Below, piece after piece: positions 12,859-24,635 of a stretch of 64,000 bases of DNA. Under the pieces are notes generated by a model that was given only the letters and a program-made list of their open reading frames with translations, was not told the origin of the DNA and made no database searches. Origin of the DNA: Delphinus delphis (taxonomy: Eukaryota; Chordata; Mammalia; Artiodactyla; Delphinidae); NCBI RefSeq assembly GCF_949987515.2, contig NC_082689.1:4282001-4346000 (forward strand), given 5' to 3'. The position numbers and the translations under genes were made by a program. Each line of letters begins with the position of its first letter. The stretch's first letter is position 1.

Positions 12859-13410
12859 ATGAGCAGACGGTAAGCACTGTTCACACACTCTTGGTAGTTT
12901 TTACCAAGAATGAAACATTTTAATTCTCAGTGTTGCTCCTGTTTTAAATTATAGTCTTCTAAATAAATAATCGTTTTACAATTTTTTCATTTTCCTATAC
13001 TGCTGTAACCAACAGCAGGAAACTGTTATGAAAGGTTAAAAGTTATGAAACCATCATAATTTTTCCCATTGCTTATTAAGACCACTTTGTGTGGTTTCAT
13101 CTTCCATATTCTCTTCCGCAGTCTACACTACTGTACAAAGCAAGGGCTGCCTGTAAATGAACAACCAACACAAATGGTCTAAGCACAACAGCTAAAAGAC
13201 AGAGATTGTCAACTTGGATTGAAAGGAAAAGACTCAACCGTATGCTATTCACAAGAAACTCATTTAAAATATAAAGACTCAGATACGTTGAGTTAAGGGA
13301 TGAAGGAAGATAATATTATGCAAATACTCATCTAAAGGAAGCTGAAGGAGCCATATTAACCCCGTACAAAGCAGAATTCAGAACGAGGAAGATTATCGGG
13401 GATAAAGAAG

Positions 13411-14108
13411 ATGATTTACCGACCCTGCAATCCCACTCCTGGGCATATATCCAGAGAAAAACATGGTCCGAAAGGATACACACACCCCAGTTTGTATTGC
13501 AGCACTGTTTACAATAGCCAAGAAATGGAAGCAACCTAAATGTCCATCAACAGATGAATGGATAAAGAAGATGTGGTACATATATACAATGGAATATTAC
13601 TCAGACATTAAAAAGAATGAAATAATGCCATTTGCAGCAACATGGATGGACCCAGAAATTGTCATACTGAGTGAAGTAAGTCAGACAGAGAAAGAGAAAT
13701 ATCGTATGATATCCCTTATATGCAGAATCTAAAAAGAAATGATACAAATGAAGTTATTTGTATTACAAATATTTGTATTACAAATATTCTGTATTACAAA
13801 ACAGAAACAGATTCACAGACTTCGAGAATGACCTTATGGTTACTGGGGGGAAGCATGGGGGAAGGGATAGTTAGGGGGTTTGGGACTGACACATACACAC
13901 TGTTATACTTAAAAAGGATAACCAACCAGGACCTACTGTATAGCACAGGGAACTCTGCTCAATGTTATGTGGCAGCTTTGATGGGAGGGGAGTCTGGGGG
14001 AGAATGGATACGTGTCTATGTATGGCTGCGTCCCTTTGTTGTGCACCTGAAACCATCACAACATTATTAATTGGCTATATTCCAATATAAAATAAAAAGT
14101 TTAAAAAA
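13411..14108 (+). mobile_element. younger L1 3' fragment inserted in the old L1
   Basis: A 5'-truncated L1 tail starting in the last part of ORF2 (CAATCCCACTCCTGGGCATAT) and running through the region encoding IYTMEYYSDIKKNE, the 3' UTR (ACCTACTGTATAGCACAGGG) and an A-rich end. A 9-bp flanking repeat (ATAAAGAAG at 13402-13410, ATAAAGAGG at 14109-14117) fits a target-site duplication with one mismatch. The old L1 continues on both sides, which gives the order of insertion. The surviving frame at 13463-13732 is the ORF2 C-terminus only. Confidence 0.85.
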
Positions 14109-16221
14109 ATAAAGAGGGTCATTACATAATGATCAAGTGGTCAATTCTTATAGAGGACAGCAATCCTAACATGCAGGCACCTGACAACAGGATGCCAAAA
14201 TACATGAGCAAAAACTTGTAGAACTGAAAGGAGAAATAGATAAACCCACAAGTATAGTTGAAGACTTCAACATTCCTCCATAAGTAACTGACAAAGCAGA
14301 AAGAAAATGATTAAGGGAATAGATGACCTGAAGAGCAGTATCAATGAATTTACCCTAATTGACACCCAACAATAGCAGAATATACATTCTTTCCAAGGGC
14401 AGCACATGGAACATTCACTAAGGTAGACTACATTCTGGGGCATAAAACACATCTTGACAATTTTTTTTAATAGAAATTATACAAAGTACATTCTCAGACC
14501 ATAACAAAATTTAGCTGGAAATTAATAAGAAAGATAGCTGGAAAATCCCCAAATATTTAGAAGTTGTACAATACACTTCTGAGTAACCCATGAGTTAAAG
14601 AAGAACTCTCAAGGAAGTTAAAATAATAATTTTTAATTAAGTGAAAATGAAAATAAAACAAAAATGTTGGATGCAGTGAAATCAGTTCTTAGAGGGAAAT
14701 TTACAGCATTAAATGCACATTTAGAGAAAGATTTAAAATCAGTAATCTGAACTTTCACCCTAGGAAAATAAGAAAAGCAAATTAAACCTAAATGCAAAGC
14801 AGAGGAAAGAATTAAAATTAGAACATAAATCAATGAAATTTAAAATAGGAAAATAATAGGGGAAATGAAGAAACTAAAAGCTGGTTCTTTGGGAATACCA
14901 ATAAAGTTAATAGACTTCTAGTGAAACTAACCGAGGAAAAAAGAGGGAAGACACCGATTATTAATATCAGGAATGGAAGAGGGGTAAATACAGACACATG
15001 GATCAATGGAACAGAACAGAGAGTCTGGAAATAGACCCCTACAAATATGGTCAATTGACTTTCAACAAAAGTTCAAAGGCAATTCAATGAAGAAAGGATG
15101 GTCTTTTCAACAAATGGTACTGGAAAACTTAGACACCTATATGCAAAAAATAAACCTTGAATTATACCTCCCCCCTTGTATGAAATTTAACTCAGTGAAT
15201 CATAGACCTGCCTGTAGCATGTAAAACTATAAAGTTTTTAGAGAAAGCATAGGAAAAATATCTGTGACCTTATGTTAGATGAAGATAGGATAATGAAAGC
15301 ACAATTCATAAAAGAAAAAGTAGATCAATTGGACACCATCAAAACTTCAAAACATCTGTTCTGCAACAGAGAATGAGAAGACAAACCACCAACTGACAGA
15401 AAATATTTGCAAATCATATAACTGACAATGAACTTGTATTAAGAATATATAAACAACTCTCAAAATTCAACAAAAAACCAAAAACCTAATTTTTTAAAAA
15501 ATGGACAAAAGACATACACAGGTGTCACATAAGCACGTGAAAAAATGCTCAACATCATTACTCACTAAGAAAATGCAAATTAAAACCACAATGAGATACT
15601 ATTAAATGCTTACTGGAATGATTTCAATTTTTTTAAGAAAACCAACAATACCAAGTGTTTGCACAAATATGGAATAACTGGAATACGTCGCTTGTCAAAT
15701 GCAACTAGGACAGCTTTCAAAGCGCAGTTGGACAGTTTCTAATAAAGTTAAACATACACTTCCTTTGTAACTCAGCAATTGTCTCCTAGGTTCTTACCAG
15801 GAGAAATGATAATGCTATGTCCACAGGAGTGTTCATAACAGCTTTATCCCTGATTGCCAAAAACTGGAAACAACCAAAATTTCCCTCAGCTGGGGAATGG
15901 ATAAACTGTGGCACAAATGTTCCATGGATACTGTTCAGCACTCAAAGGGACAGACCACTGATTCAAGAAGCCACACAAGTGAATCTCAAAAGCTCTGTGC
16001 GAAGTGAAAGGAGCCAGACTCAGAAAGCTACCTGCTATACTATGCTATCAATTTCACCTTCTGACAAAGGCCAAACATAGGGACAGAGAACAGATCAATC
16101 TGACTACAAAGGGCAGCTAGAGGGACTTTGGGGTGGGGTGGCACTGCTCTGTGCCTTGATTTCAATTGTGGCCACATGACTCTATGCATTTGCCGAAACC
16201 CACAGAACCGTACACCAAACG

Positions 16222-16911
16222 TGTAATGGAACAGGACCCTGTGGGACCTTCCCATGACAGACCGCTCCCCATGTCCTCCGTCTGCCTCGTGTCTATAAGA
16301 AAAGAGCCAAAGAATTTAACCAGAGAAATGAGAAAATACAGAGACAAAGGAAAGCCGTCAAACAAGACAAAATAATAAGTTCAGCCATTAAACAAAGTCA
16401 AGGACTTTTAGTTCCTTCTCAAGGGCTACACTATAGATAATATTCTGAGCCACATCCTTTGAGCTGTTTTGCAGATACTGAGGCCCCCACCATGTGGAAG
16501 AAGTCAACTACATGATGACCAGACAGCAGCCATGACATAAACGGCTCCATCTTGCACAGTTCCGGGAACTGGCCTCAAGGAAATGGGAACAAACCAACCC
16601 CAGAGTTGAAGATTAACTGTACTTAAAACAATCAAGATGATACTGATCAGACAATGCATGATCCATTTCAAGACGACTGTCAGAGCTGCTCTGCGTGTCG
16701 CCCCCTCCCTCCACCTATACACCCCTGAAATTCCCCTTTAAAAGCTCTTGCCCCCTGATGGGCAGTGGGGAAATGGTTGTTTGGGACATGAGTTTACCTT
16801 CTCTCCAGGAGCGCCAGCTTCCTCAATAAAGCTTTCTTTCCTTTTAGGGAACACTCTTCTCTCAGGGCTGGATTCTTGAGCAACGAGCAGCCAAACCCGA
16901 GTTCAATAACA
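16222..16911 (+). mobile_element. solo LTR of a class I (gamma-type) endogenous retrovirus
   Basis: Starts TGTAATGGAACAGG, has a TTTAAAAG promoter-like box near 16737, the polyadenylation signal AATAAA at 16825-16830, and ends with the AACCCGAGTTC..AACA terminus common in artiodactyl class I LTRs. The old L1 resumes directly after it, which fixes the right boundary. No primer-binding site or gag/pol/env sequence follows, so this is a solo LTR left by recombination between two LTRs. The 4-bp target duplication is not clear. Confidence 0.75.
16825..16830 (+). promoter_or_regulatory. polyadenylation signal of the ERV LTR
   Basis: AATAAA in the R-region position of the LTR, about 80 bases before its 3' end, as expected for class I LTRs. 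Confidence 0.7.
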
Positions 16912-16964
16912 AAGAGTAAATTTTACTCTATGTAAATTTTAAAATAACCTTAAAAGTCAATGTC

Positions 16965-17060
16965 CTTTTAAGCATCCATTCATTGATGTACTCAATCAGT
17001 GTTTACTAAGTGACTATTTTATGATACAGACTGAGCTGATTTCTTGCAGTGGCAACAAGG
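16965..17060 (-). mobile_element. L2 LINE 3' fragment
   Basis: Resembles the reverse complement of the L2 tail (CCATTCATT..CAATCAGTGTTTACTAAGTG..). Short and diverged. Confidence 0.4.
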
Positions 17061-17098
17061 TAAATACAGTCTCCCCTGTCTAAACTCACTATCTAGTG

Positions 17099-17300
17099 CC
17101 AGGGTTGGCAAACTACAGCCTGAGGGCCACACACACCCCACCGCTTATTTATTTAAATAAAATTTTATTGGAACGCAGCCAATGGCCATCCCATTTATGC
17201 ATTGCCTGTAGCAGAGTTGGGTAGTTGTCACAGAGACGTATGGCCTACAAATCCTAAAATATTTACTGTCTAGCCCTTCTTCGAAAGTGTTTGGCGACTC
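17099..17300. mobile_element. hAT-Charlie non-autonomous DNA transposon (MER1-type)
   Basis: Shows the well-known pattern GGTTGGCAAACTACAGCC, then AATAAAATTTTATTGGAACGC, AGAGTTGGGTAGTTGTCACAGAG, CTAAAATATTTACTGTCTAG and GTTTGGCGACTCCT. The imperfect terminal inverted repeats (GGTTGGCAAAC and GTTTGGCGACTCC) are visible. Non-coding and ancient; I am unsure of the exact subfamily. Confidence 0.75.
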
Positions 17301-19247
17301 CTAATGTAGCAGGTCTCCAACTTTATGTTGCCTAAGTATCTTTTTGGAGCCTGTTAAACTCAGGTTCTACCAGGAGAATTTCTAAGTGAGTAGTTCTGGA
17401 GCAAGTCCACAGATTTCTAGATGATTCTAAAGCGAGTAGCTCTGGACCACACTTGGGAAAAGCTAAGAGACACAGACATGAAGCAAAAAATTGTGATTGA
17501 GGGAATCTTGTTTGCAGGGTTAAAGTACAGCTCATGCATTAAATTCGAGGTTGACAGCCTGGCCCTTTCAGAAGTTGCTTCAACTCTCTGAAGGTGGCAC
17601 CCTCTGGGTAAAACAATATTTTGAAAACAGCTGTTTCAGAAGAATTATGGGCAAGGGGTTATTTTACTCACCTTATCTCCCATTCTGAATACATATAAAA
17701 CTGTTGAAGAACTCGATAATGAAACCACACATTATTTTAGGATTCAGCCCCAGTCCAGCCCAGCCAGGATTCATCAGGGATGCAAGACAGCCCCTCGGCA
17801 GGGAGGGTGATAGCTGTCTCCATATGTAATCCCGGAGGGCAGGAGCGTGGGCAGTTGTGTAGGGGAGTTGAAGGGGTGCCGTGGGAACGGGGAGGGCATA
17901 TTGGAAGAACTGGAGATACTCCTGGGGAGACTGGGAAACAGCGTTCACTGTACAGCTCCCTCGCCCCTCTAGACCTTCCCCCACCAGCTTGTCCTGCTTC
18001 CCTTCTCTTCCTTCCAAGCACAAAGGCCAATTCTTAGCCAGGCCCTGGCAGCCCCCCACACTTGCGGAATGTAACACAGAATTAAATATCAAGGCAGAAG
18101 AGAGACAATCTTCAAGGAGCAGAGGAAGCTGTTGTGAAGTAATTATTACCCGTGAACACTACACTTAGCTCTGAGTTTCCGAAAAGCTGCAGTGAAAACA
18201 TAAATACACAAATCACAAACTACTTGTATCAGCAAAATGCCCTAACCATGGGTAGGGATGGGTCAGAGAATGGGGGAGGGTCTGGAGGAGAGGAAGTGTT
18301 TGTTTTGGGGGGTTGTGCCCATCAGCCTGTCCCCAGTGGCCACCTCAAAAAGGGGATCTGTCATTAGTGGACCTCTGTTTGCCTCTGAGGACAGATTTGG
18401 TGGTTGATTTCAGGACTCTGCCATCAGCCCAAAAGCATGCAGTGAATTCTGTCAGATTTAGGGTTCTAATAATAACGATTTTAGAACATCACAAGATGGG
18501 ACTATGACTGCTTTAATTAGTAATTAAGTGACATCATGACTAGGGAGATTTTATTTTGAAAGTGAAGCTACCCATGATGCAAAGTGAAATTATTTTGGGT
18601 CTCTCGTAGTGCCTCCTTGGTGACTTATAATTCTGAAGTCTCTCAGAACATATGAGCTATGTACAACGTGTAAATATAAACATTTTTTTAATACTACTTA
18701 GTTTCCAAATACACTTAGTTGGAACTGTACCTCTGAGGCCAAGATGGCCCTGCTGTATAATTAGTAATGAATTGTTGTCTGTCTGCTTTCAATTATTTTC
18801 TTTCTGGTTATGGTTTGACAAAAGCAGTGTGTCCAACAGGTGTCCCACCTGACCCTTCTCATCAGAGTCTGTGACTGGAGCATTCCACCATGACGGATGG
18901 GAAGGAGAGGAAGGGCATGCCTGTAATGTACACAGAAAATCAGAAGCTACACTTATGGCTGGAATGAAAGGCATCCCCATTGCTCCACAGACAGTAGGGG
19001 CATCAAGAGGCCAACACTGATTTATCCTGCGGAAAACTAGACTTCATGCACTGCTACAAAGAAGCAGCAAAAGTGAAAACTCTGGAATGCTTTTCTCAAT
19101 TAACCGTCATGGCAGGAGTTGATGTGAAAGCAGAAAAGAGGTAGTCACGGGTTACCTGGGCCCTCGTGAAGTCATGAGTTACCTACATCTTTCTATTTCT
19201 TTATCAAGATTTGTTTTCTCTGAACTGTCTTATCAAAAGTCAAACTG
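17301..19247. other. unassigned sequence, no gene seen
   Basis: No exon or repeat was recognised with confidence. A GC-richer island at about 17.74-18.06 kb has open frames on both strands (up to 139 codons) that match nothing known to me. The last bases carry the left target-site duplication of the following SINE. Confidence 0.4.
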
Positions 19248-19575
19248 GGGCTTCCCTGGTGGAGCAGTGGTTAAGAATCTGCCTGCCAGTGCAGGGGACA
19301 CTGGTTTGAGCCCTGGTCCGGGAAGATCCCACATGCCGGGGAGCAACTAAGCCCGTGTGCCACAACTACTGAGCCTGCACTCTAGAGCTCACGAGCCACA
19401 ACTACTGAAGCCCACGTGCCTAGAGCCCATGCTCTGCAACAAGAGAAGCCACGACAATAAGGCTGCACGCTGCAAAGAAGAGTAGCCCCTGCTCACTGCA
19501 ACTAAAGAAAACCCGCACACAGCAACAAAGACCCAACGCAGCCGAAAAACAAACAAATTAATTAATTTTTTAACA
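19248..19575 (+). mobile_element. CHR SINE (long form)
   Basis: The tRNA-like head GGGCTTCCCTGGTGGAGCAG is followed by the CHR body with GAGCCACAACTACTGAAGCC and the AAAGACCCAACGCAGCC tail block, then an A-rich end. A flanking repeat containing GTCAAACTG (19239-19247 and 19580-19588) is the target-site duplication. The A box carries one change (GGAGCAG for GGCGCAG). Confidence 0.92.
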
Positions 19576-19948
19576 AAACGTCAAACTGAAAGAAAATACC
19601 ATTTCAGGAAATATCAAATTCTATAGGTTAAGAAATAAAATGGTGACAAAAATGCATGAACTAGACATTAGATCTGTATTCTAGATCACACTAACAGTCA
19701 CAGTGAAAAGTGACACAGAATAAGTTTAGACTTTTTGCTCTCAGAACAAGGTTAATACTACGTTATTAGCAGTATTAATGTGCTGAAAGCCTTTCTGTGA
19801 GAAAGGAAAAACCGGCACCAGCCTACGCTGTAAGATAACCAATGTCTCGAAATTACCACACCCACACAAAAGGGGGATGAGAAAAAAAAATCAGGATTTT
19901 CTTCATTAAAATCCAAAATGGCTCAAATCATCTTTAAAATCCAAATGG

Positions 19949-20199
19949 GGGAGGGATAAATTAGGAGTTTGGGATTAACAGATACACACTACTATATATA
20001 AAATAGAAAAACAACAAGGTCCTACTGTATAGCACAGGGAACTATATTCAATATCTTGTAATAATCTAATGTAATGGAAGAAAATGTAAAAAGAGAATAT
20101 ATATTTATATATATGTATAACTGAATCACTTTGCTGTACACCTGAAACTAACACAATTTTGTAACTCAACTATAATTCAATTTTTTAAAAAACATTTTT
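19949..20199 (+). mobile_element. short 5'-truncated L1 3' end
   Basis: L1 3' UTR with GATACACACTACTATATATAAAATAG, TAGCACAGGGAACTATATTC and CTGAATCACTTTGCTGTACACC. A perfect 11-bp target-site duplication (AATCCAAATGG at 19938-19948 and 20200-20210) flanks it. Too short to contain any ORF2 sequence. Confidence 0.88.
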
Positions 20200-20210
20200 A
20201 ATCCAAATGG

Positions 20211-20758
20211 TAAAGAAAGGATTCCCAGAATATATTTCAAGGAGAAGTAAATAAAAAGTCTCAGTCCGTGGCTGCGTGACGGGGACGTGCAGTCAATGAG
20301 ACAGTATGGCCAGAGTGACTCTGAGCTGGAGTCCAGGCACTCAGGGCGGCCCGGATGCTAAGGGGCCGACAGAACAGACCCGCAGAACTGGCTCCAGAAG
20401 CAGACATGTCCTGGAGCAACGGGAGGGGCCAGATGAAGGGGTGGCCGACAGCTGGGAGGACAGAGCCAGCCTGCCTGCCGGGCGATGGAATTTGGGCAGG
20501 TCAGCTGAGCAGCCCTCCTGCCAAGGGGGTCTGTGGAGCCACAGAACTGAGAGCAGGACGTTCCAGGTCAATGACCTGGAGGCCGAGGCTGGATGGTGCG
20601 CACCTGAGGGGCACACACGGAGCGCCTGGATGGAAGTGAGGTGCGGGGTGCAAGGAGGAGATGGTCCTGGCCTCCGTGCTGCGGCCACAAGTCTCAGGTC
20701 TCTTCAGCTGCCCTCTGACCCCTCTGCTGAGCCCTGCCTCTCTGTTTATAGCGCCCTC

Positions 20759-20762
<4 letters not shown>
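20211..20762. other. unassigned GC-rich sequence
   Basis: GC-rich DNA with overlapping open frames on both strands (115 to 169 codons) and no recognisable protein. The frames continue into the TG repeat, which argues against real coding. Confidence 0.4.
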
Positions 20763-20810
<48 letters not shown>

Positions 20811-20811
20811 C
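20763..20811. repeat. alternating TG/CG microsatellite
   Basis: Uninterrupted pyrimidine-purine alternation for 49 bases, a TG run ending in CGCGCGC. This kind of tract can adopt Z-DNA and is likely to vary in length. Confidence 0.95.
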
Positions 20812-20821
20812 TTAGTTTCCT

Positions 20822-21240
20822 GTGCTTGCCATTAAAAATGACCCAAAACTGGGTGGCTTTTAACTACAGAAACTCACCGTTCTGGAGGCCAGATCCCTGA
20901 AATCAAGGTGTTCAAGGGCCCATACAAAGGCTCCAGAGACAGATCCTTCCATGCCTCCTCCAGCCTCGGGGGGCTCCTGGTGTTCTTTGGCTCGTGGCCG
21001 AATCACTCCAATCTCCCCCTCTTCTTCCGTGTCTCTTATAAGGAAACTTGTCATTGGCTTTAGGGCCCACAGGGTAATCTAGGATGATTTCCTCACCTCA
21101 GAGTCCCTTATTAATGACACCTACAAAGACCTGTTATGAACTTTTAAATTGTTATTTATTTTAATTAAATTAACATTCACAGGTCCCAGGGATTCTGGTG
21201 TGGGCATACCTTTTTGAGACCCCCTTGTTCAACCCACTAC
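20822..21240 (-). mobile_element. MLT1-type (ERVL-MaLR) LTR, antisense
   Basis: Reads as the reverse complement of the MLT1 consensus: AACTGGGTGGCTTTTAA, GTTCTGGAGGCCAGA, CTTATAAGGA and TTTAGGGCCCAC, ending in the TTCAACCCACTACA-like terminus. An AT-rich stretch near 21.13-21.18 kb interrupts the 3' side. A non-coding ancient LTR. Confidence 0.75.
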
Positions 21241-22260
21241 ACCTGTTTTGTCAGTGTTTTAATGAAGACTTTTTCTCTACTCTCTCAGAGCGGTGAACAG
21301 AGGCTGTGGGTTGATCTGGGAGGACTGAGTCTTGGGGGTGAGTGAGGTGGAAAGATGGTGCCTGGAGGGCCCAGGTGGGCTGGGTGGTGTCATTCAGGAG
21401 ACCAAGTAGCCAGAAATATGCCCTCCAGGGGCCCTGGGAGCCAGTGATGGCCAGAGGGGCGTGGGAGCATCAGGACACAGGACCCCAGGCAAGTGTCGAG
21501 TCCCTTCCTGTTGACCTTGACGTGGGCTCCTCAAGGAAGAGCCCAGAGAGAAGCTGTTAGGTGTTTGCCTGAGAAGCTGGGGAGGGGACAACTAGGTACT
21601 TAATTAATGTATTCTGAGGCCTTTAACAGTTTGGGCCACAGAATTTTAAACTGATGGAGCCACAGAAGAATTGAGGTCTAACATCTGAGGAATTTTTAGG
21701 GAATCCAGCCTGTGACACTTCCAAGGCTGTTCACTCCCATATTTTGAACAGAATCAGCTTTGTGTTTGATGCAAAAAGCACGTTGCTAGGTCAGGGTTAG
21801 GCTTTTTCTTGGAAAGGGTGTGATTCAAGAAAACCCAGAGGCTGATTGTGAAATCCGAGTGGCTGGAGCTGTCACAACTCAGCCCGCCCTTCCTCGTCTG
21901 AAAACAGATTTCTCTGAAATCAAACCCACTTGTCAACTCACCGGCTATTTTTCCTTCACTGCTCCACTCCGGTTCAACTGACCCTTTGGAAGGCACAGGG
22001 CCGGCCAGCGAGCATGAAAACATTCTTTCCCCAGGGGGGAGGAGGTGGCCACATCTGGGAGGACCAGATGTGAGTGGAGGAGGACAGAAGCTCTGGTGTG
22101 ACTCAGCCTCACGCGGAAAGAATGGGCCTGACTCAAGCACTGAGCCCGTTTCTGCAGCATTGTTTTTCTGAACCTCAGGGATGTTTTGGAAGCCACTTAA
22201 CTGCCCCGCCTCTGGAAAGAGCTCTGCTGGACGTCGTTCCGGCCCAGTGATTCTCCAACA

Positions 22261-22297
<37 letters not shown>

Positions 22298-22640
22298 GAA
22301 GACTCTGTGAACTTTCTAAACAGGACGTGTGTGTTCAGGCCCCACCCAGACCTGCCGGAGGAGAGCCCCCAGGAGTGAGAGCAGCCATGGTTTTCTTTGC
22401 ATGGTTTTGGTTTTCATTGTTTTAATGTTCCGCAAGTGACTCACAGAGGTTTGCCACGCAAAGCACGGAGTCCACTGGGCCAAGGTGACCATCCAGGACA
22501 AGCAGCCTCCCCCTACATGCCCCCAGGAGTTCAGTGTTCTGCCCGGGTCACCGAATGCGCCCACTAAGCCGCCGCCTCCTCAGTCCCGGGTACTTCTCCT
22601 CTCGCGTGAACACAGCGTTTTAGGGGCGAATCAACCCCAA
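21241..22640. other. unassigned sequence with a CA microsatellite
   Basis: No gene recognised. The minus-strand frame at 21754-22293 (179 codons) begins inside the CA repeat, so it is not a credible gene. Confidence 0.4.
22262..22293. repeat. (AC)16 microsatellite
   Basis: Sixteen uninterrupted AC units, likely polymorphic. Confidence 0.97.
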
Positions 22641-22654
22641 GATGGGAATTCAGA
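22641..22654. repeat. left target-site duplication of the full-length L1
   Basis: GATGGGAATTCAGA, matching GATGGGAATTAAGA at 30154-30167 with one mismatch. Confidence 0.88.
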
Positions 22655-22663
22655 GACAGGAGT

Positions 22664-22673
22664 AGATGGCGGC
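22664..22673 (+). promoter_or_regulatory. YY1-like site at the L1 5' end
   Basis: AGATGGCGGC, within the first 20 bases of the element. It matches the core of the YY1 motif that positions transcription start in other mammalian L1s. Confidence 0.65.
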
Positions 22674-24074
22674 AGAGTAGGACGCGGAGATCACCTCCCT
22701 CCCCACAGATACATCAGAAATACAGCTACAGGTGGAATAACTCCTACAGAACACCTACTGAACGCTGGCAGAAGACCTCAAATCTCCCAAAAGGCAAGAA
22801 ACTCCCCACGTACCTGGGTAGGGAAAAAGAAAAAAAGAAAAAACAGAGACAAAAGGATAGGGACGGCACCTGCACCAGTGGGAGGGAGCTGTGAAGGAGG
22901 AAAGGTTTCCACACACTAGGAGCCCCTTTGCGGGCAGAGACTGCGGGAGGCGGAGGGGGAAGCTTCGGAGCTGCGGAGATCACAGCAACAGGGGTGCGGG
23001 GGGCAAAGCGGAGAGATTCCCGCACAGAGGATCGGTGCCGACCGGCACTCACCAGCCCGAGAGGCTTGTCTGCTCACCCGCCGGGGTGGGCGGGGCTGGG
23101 AGCCGAGGCTCAGGCTTCAGTTGGAGCGCAGGGAGAGGACTCGGGCTGGCGGCATGAACACAGCCTGCAGGAGGTTGGTGCACCATGGCTAGCCGGGAGG
23201 GAGTCCGGGGAGAAGTCTGGAGCTGCCGAAGAGGCAAGAGACTTCTTACCTCTTTGTTTCCTGGTGCGCGAGGGGAGGGGATTCAGAGCACTGCTTAAAG
23301 GAGCTCCAGACACGGGCGCGAGCCGCTAACAGCGCGGACCCCAGAGACGGGCATGAGACGCTAAGGCCGCTTCTGCCGCCACCATGAAGCCTGTGTGCGA
23401 GCACAGGTCACTCTCCACACCCCCCCTTCCAGGGAGCCTGTGCAGCCCACCGCTGCCAGGGTCCCGGGATCCAGGGACAACTTCCCTGGGAGAACGCACG
23501 GCGTGCCTCAGGCTGGTGCAACGTCACGCCGGCCTCTGCCGCCGCAGGCCCGCCCCGCACTCCGTGCCCCTCCCTGCCCCCGGCCTGACTGAGCCAGAGC
23601 CCCCGAATCAGCAGCTCCTTTAACCCTGTCCTGTCTGAGCGAAGAACAGACGCCCTCCGGTGACGTACACGCAGAGGCGGGGCCAAATCCAAAACTGAAC
23701 CCCGGGAGCTGTGCGAACAAAGAAGAGAAAGGGAAATCTCTCCCAGCAGCCTCAGGGGCAGTGGATTAAAGCTCCACAATCAACTTGATGTACCCTGCAT
23801 CTGTGGAATACATGAATAGACAACGAATCATCCCAAATTGAGGGGTGGACTTGGAGAGCAAGATATATTATTTTTTCCCCTTTTTCTCTTTTTGTGAGTG
23901 TGTATGTGTATGCTTCTGTGTGAGATTTTGTCTGTATAGCTTTGCTTTAACCATTTGTCCTAGGGTTCTGTTTGTCCGTTATTTTTTTGTTTGTTTGTTT
24001 AACTTTAAAAAATATTTTTCTTAATAATTATTTTTTATTTTAATAACTTTATTTTATCTTACTTTATTTTATCC

Positions 24075-24076
<2 letters not shown>

Positions 24077-24112
<36 letters not shown>
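24077..24112. repeat. (TTTC)9 microsatellite in the L1 5' UTR
   Basis: Nine perfect tetranucleotide units within the T-rich end of the 5' UTR. Probably expanded after insertion or inherited from the source L1. Confidence 0.95.
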
Positions 24113-24113
<1 letters not shown>

Positions 24114-24635
24114 ATTTTTTCTCCCTTTTATTCTGAGCCATGTGGAGGACAGTCTCTTGGTGCTCCAGCCAGGCGTCAGGGCTGTGCCACTGAGGTGGGA
24201 CAGCCAAGTTCAGGACACTGGTCCACAAGAGACCTCCCAGCTCCACGTAATATCAAACGGTGAAAATCTCCCAGAGATCTCCGTCTCAACGCCAAGACCC
24301 AGCTTCACTCAACGACCAGCAAGCTACAGTGCATGACACCCTATGCCAAACAACTAGCAGGACAGGAACACAGCCCCACCCATTAGCACAGAGGCTGCCT
24401 AAAATCATAATAAGGCCACAGACACCCCAAAACACACCACCAGACGTGGACCTGCCCACCAGAAAGACAAGATCCAGCCTTATCCACCAGAACACAGGCA
24501 CTAGTCCCCTCCACCAGGAAGCCTACACAACCCACTGAACCAACCTTAGCCACTGGGGACAGACACCAAAAACAACGGGAACTACGAACCTGCAGCCTAC
24601 AAAAAGGAGACCCCAAACACAGTAAGATAAGCAAA

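Larger units (their letters stand above)
9359..13166. other. unassigned sequence between a SINE and an old L1
   Basis: AT-rich up to 9.8 kb, then GC-richer DNA to 12.2 kb with chance open frames on both strands. 12.2-13.1 kb is AT-rich and includes a palindrome and a short unidentified frame (both listed separately). The part after 12.86 kb has the texture of an old Tigger-type DNA transposon, but I could not confirm this. Confidence 0.4.
13167..16955 (+). mobile_element. old L1M element, 5'-truncated, internally deleted, twice interrupted
   Basis: L1 ORF2 sequence starts in the endonuclease region (AAATGGTCTAAGCACA and the CACAAGAAACTCATTTAAA block). It stops at 13410 where a younger L1 is inserted, and resumes at about 14109 with the expected next words (AAAGAGGGTCATTACATAATGA). 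From about 14.98 kb it jumps from pre-RT sequence to the GATCAATGGAACAGAACAGAG block, so the reverse transcriptase core is missing. The 3' UTR (CATGACTCTATGCATTTGCC, CAGAACCGTACACCAAAC) is interrupted at 16221 by a solo LTR and finishes at 16912-16955 (AAGAGTAAATTTTACTCTATG). No open frame survives. Confidence 0.85.
22655..24635 (+). promoter_or_regulatory. L1 5' UTR with internal promoter
   Basis: About 2.0 kb upstream of ORF1. It starts with a YY1-like box, becomes CpG-rich at about 22.9-23.65 kb, then turns T-rich with a TTTC repeat before ORF1. In mammalian L1s this region drives pol II transcription from position +1 and is a target of CpG methylation. Frames read across it on both strands are GC-driven and not credible genes. 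Confidence 0.8.

Noticed and set aside
20306..20815. 169-codon plus-strand frame
   Set aside because: It ends as a Val/Cys repeat produced by the TG microsatellite. The rest is GC-rich chance coding.
21754..22293. 179-codon minus-strand frame
   Set aside because: It begins inside the (AC)16 microsatellite and has no recognisable domain.
22485..23330. Overlapping frames of 80-144 codons near a CpG-rich region, resembling a promoter with a first exon
   Set aside because: The CpG-rich block is the 5' UTR of the full-length L1, which explains both the composition and the promoter-like look.
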